This document shows, one piece after another, positions 4,538 through 5,117 of a DNA stretch of 5,117 nucleotides. A program made the translations under genes and the position numbers. This DNA is from Vulcanimicrobiota bacterium (GTDB lineage Bacteria; Vulcanimicrobiota; Vulcanimicrobiia; Vulcanimicrobiales; Vulcanimicrobiaceae), in NCBI GenBank assembly GCA_003133185.1, contig PKWF01000113.1:263-5379 (forward strand), read 5' to 3'. The notes beneath the pieces are model-generated. The model was not told where the DNA came from, did not search any database, and was given only the letters and a program-made list of their open reading frames with translations. The number at the start of each line of letters is the position of its first letter. Within the stretch, counting starts at the first letter, position 1.

Positions 4538-5117
4538 GTATTTTAGTGGCGAGCGCCGCGCTTGCGAGTTGCTCCGGTGGCGGAGCGCCGCCGCAGCAGG
4601 GGCTCGTACCGTCTGTGACGGTCCCGGGTGGCAGCGCCGCCCGCGGAAGGTCGTGGATTCTCCCCTCGGCAAAAAAGTCGGATTTGCTTTACGTCTCCGA
4701 CTTGCTCGCGCAAGTCGTCGACATCTATACGTACGGTAAGGGCTATGAGCTCGTCGGAGAGCTGACTGGTTTCTTCAATCCCGAAGGCCTGTGCGTCGAT
4801 AAGACGGGCAACGTTTACGTGACCAACGACACGAGCCTTGGCGTGTATCAAATAACCGAGTACGCTCACGGAAGCACGTCACCGATCCGCACGCTCAACG
4901 ATCCTGACGGGCGTGCGAACGGCTGTTCTATCGATCCGACGACCGGAAATCTAGCCGTCGCGGACTTTTGGGGGCCGAGCGAAGTAATCGGCAACGTCGC
5001 CGTCTTTCCAAAAGCAAGTGGTACTCCGACGTCATACTCGAATTCGAATATCTTTTACGACTATTACTGCGCGTACGACGACAAGGGAAACCTCTTCGTT
5101 GATGGCGAGACGGAGGG
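4513..5117 (+). CDS. NHL/beta-propeller-like lipoprotein, N-terminal part (cut by window end)
   Basis: The frame stays open from ATG 4513 to the window end: 201 residues, 3' end missing. The signal peptide (hydrophobic about 8-18) ends in lipobox LASC with Cys20 lipidated, so the protein is exported and membrane-anchored. A Gly/Pro/Ser-rich linker (21-55) leads to repeats of propeller-blade type. They start with LLYVSD (58-63), followed by PEGLCVDKTGNVYVTN (90-105), NGCSIDPTTGNLAVAD (136-151) and YYCAYDDKGNLFVDG (184-198). The spacing of 44-48 residues and the D-x-x-GN-hydrophobic-x-V core fit NHL-like blades. Each complete repeat has a cysteine at the same place (94, 138, 186). Such propellers usually bind ligands or partner proteins; no catalytic site is visible. 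It begins within the ATP-grasp gene and is probably cotranscribed with it. Full length would likely exceed 300 residues. Confidence 0.85.
   Translation, partial: MRHFWSAVGILVASAALASCSGGGAPPQQGLVPSVTVPGGSAARGRSWILPSAKKSDLLYVSDLLAQVVDIYTYGKGYELVGELTGFFNPEGLCVDKTGNVYVTNDTSLGVYQITEYAHGSTSPIRTLNDPDGRANGCSIDPTTGNLAVADFWGPSEVIGNVAVFPKASGTPTSYSNSNIFYDYYCAYDDKGNLFVDGETE

Overview
The window is a GC-rich, gene-dense bacterial chromosome segment with eight protein-coding genes, the first and last cut by the window edges. I see no tRNA, rRNA, CRISPR array, insertion sequence or integrase. A tentative source is an uncultured soil-type lineage such as Candidatus Eremiobacterota (WPS-2). The hint is the style of the small lipoproteins and the NHL-type propeller lipoprotein; this is an inference from memory of such proteins, not a search result.

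Layout, left to right. Positions 2-349 (+) hold the C-terminal part of homoserine kinase (ThrB). An unrecognised gene of about 139 residues overlaps its end (342-761, +). Facing these are a DoxX-family membrane protein (758-1144, -) and, upstream of it on the same strand, an exported LolA-like protein (1204-1764, -). A divergent intergenic region (1765-1955) separates that pair from a DsbA/HCCA-isomerase-like thioredoxin-fold protein (1956-2585, +). This converges on a small lipoprotein (2582-3031, -), whose ATG overlaps the stop of an Lrp/AsnC regulator (3028 to about 3540, -). Divergent from the regulator are an ATP-grasp ligase related to the DcsG group (3623-4537, +) and a beta-propeller lipoprotein (4513 to beyond 5117, +) with a very good ribosome binding site inside the ligase gene.

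The most interesting part is 2582-5117. An Lrp-type regulator is translationally coupled to a lipoprotein and shares a compact, overlapping divergent promoter region with an ATP-grasp ligase followed by a second lipoprotein. The regulator has an intact DNA-binding domain and an AGGAGG ribosome binding site but no ATG, GTG, TTG or CTG in frame where its start should be, so automatic calling would drop the DNA-binding domain. Two genes, the DsbA-like protein and the ATP-grasp ligase, have a -10-like hexamer only 7-9 bases before the start codon, as expected for leaderless mRNAs. Both convergent gene pairs overlap by exactly four bases through their stop codons, leaving no room for terminators between them. 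That the four genes at 2582-5117 form one system is a hypothesis; no function for the set can be proved from the sequence alone.
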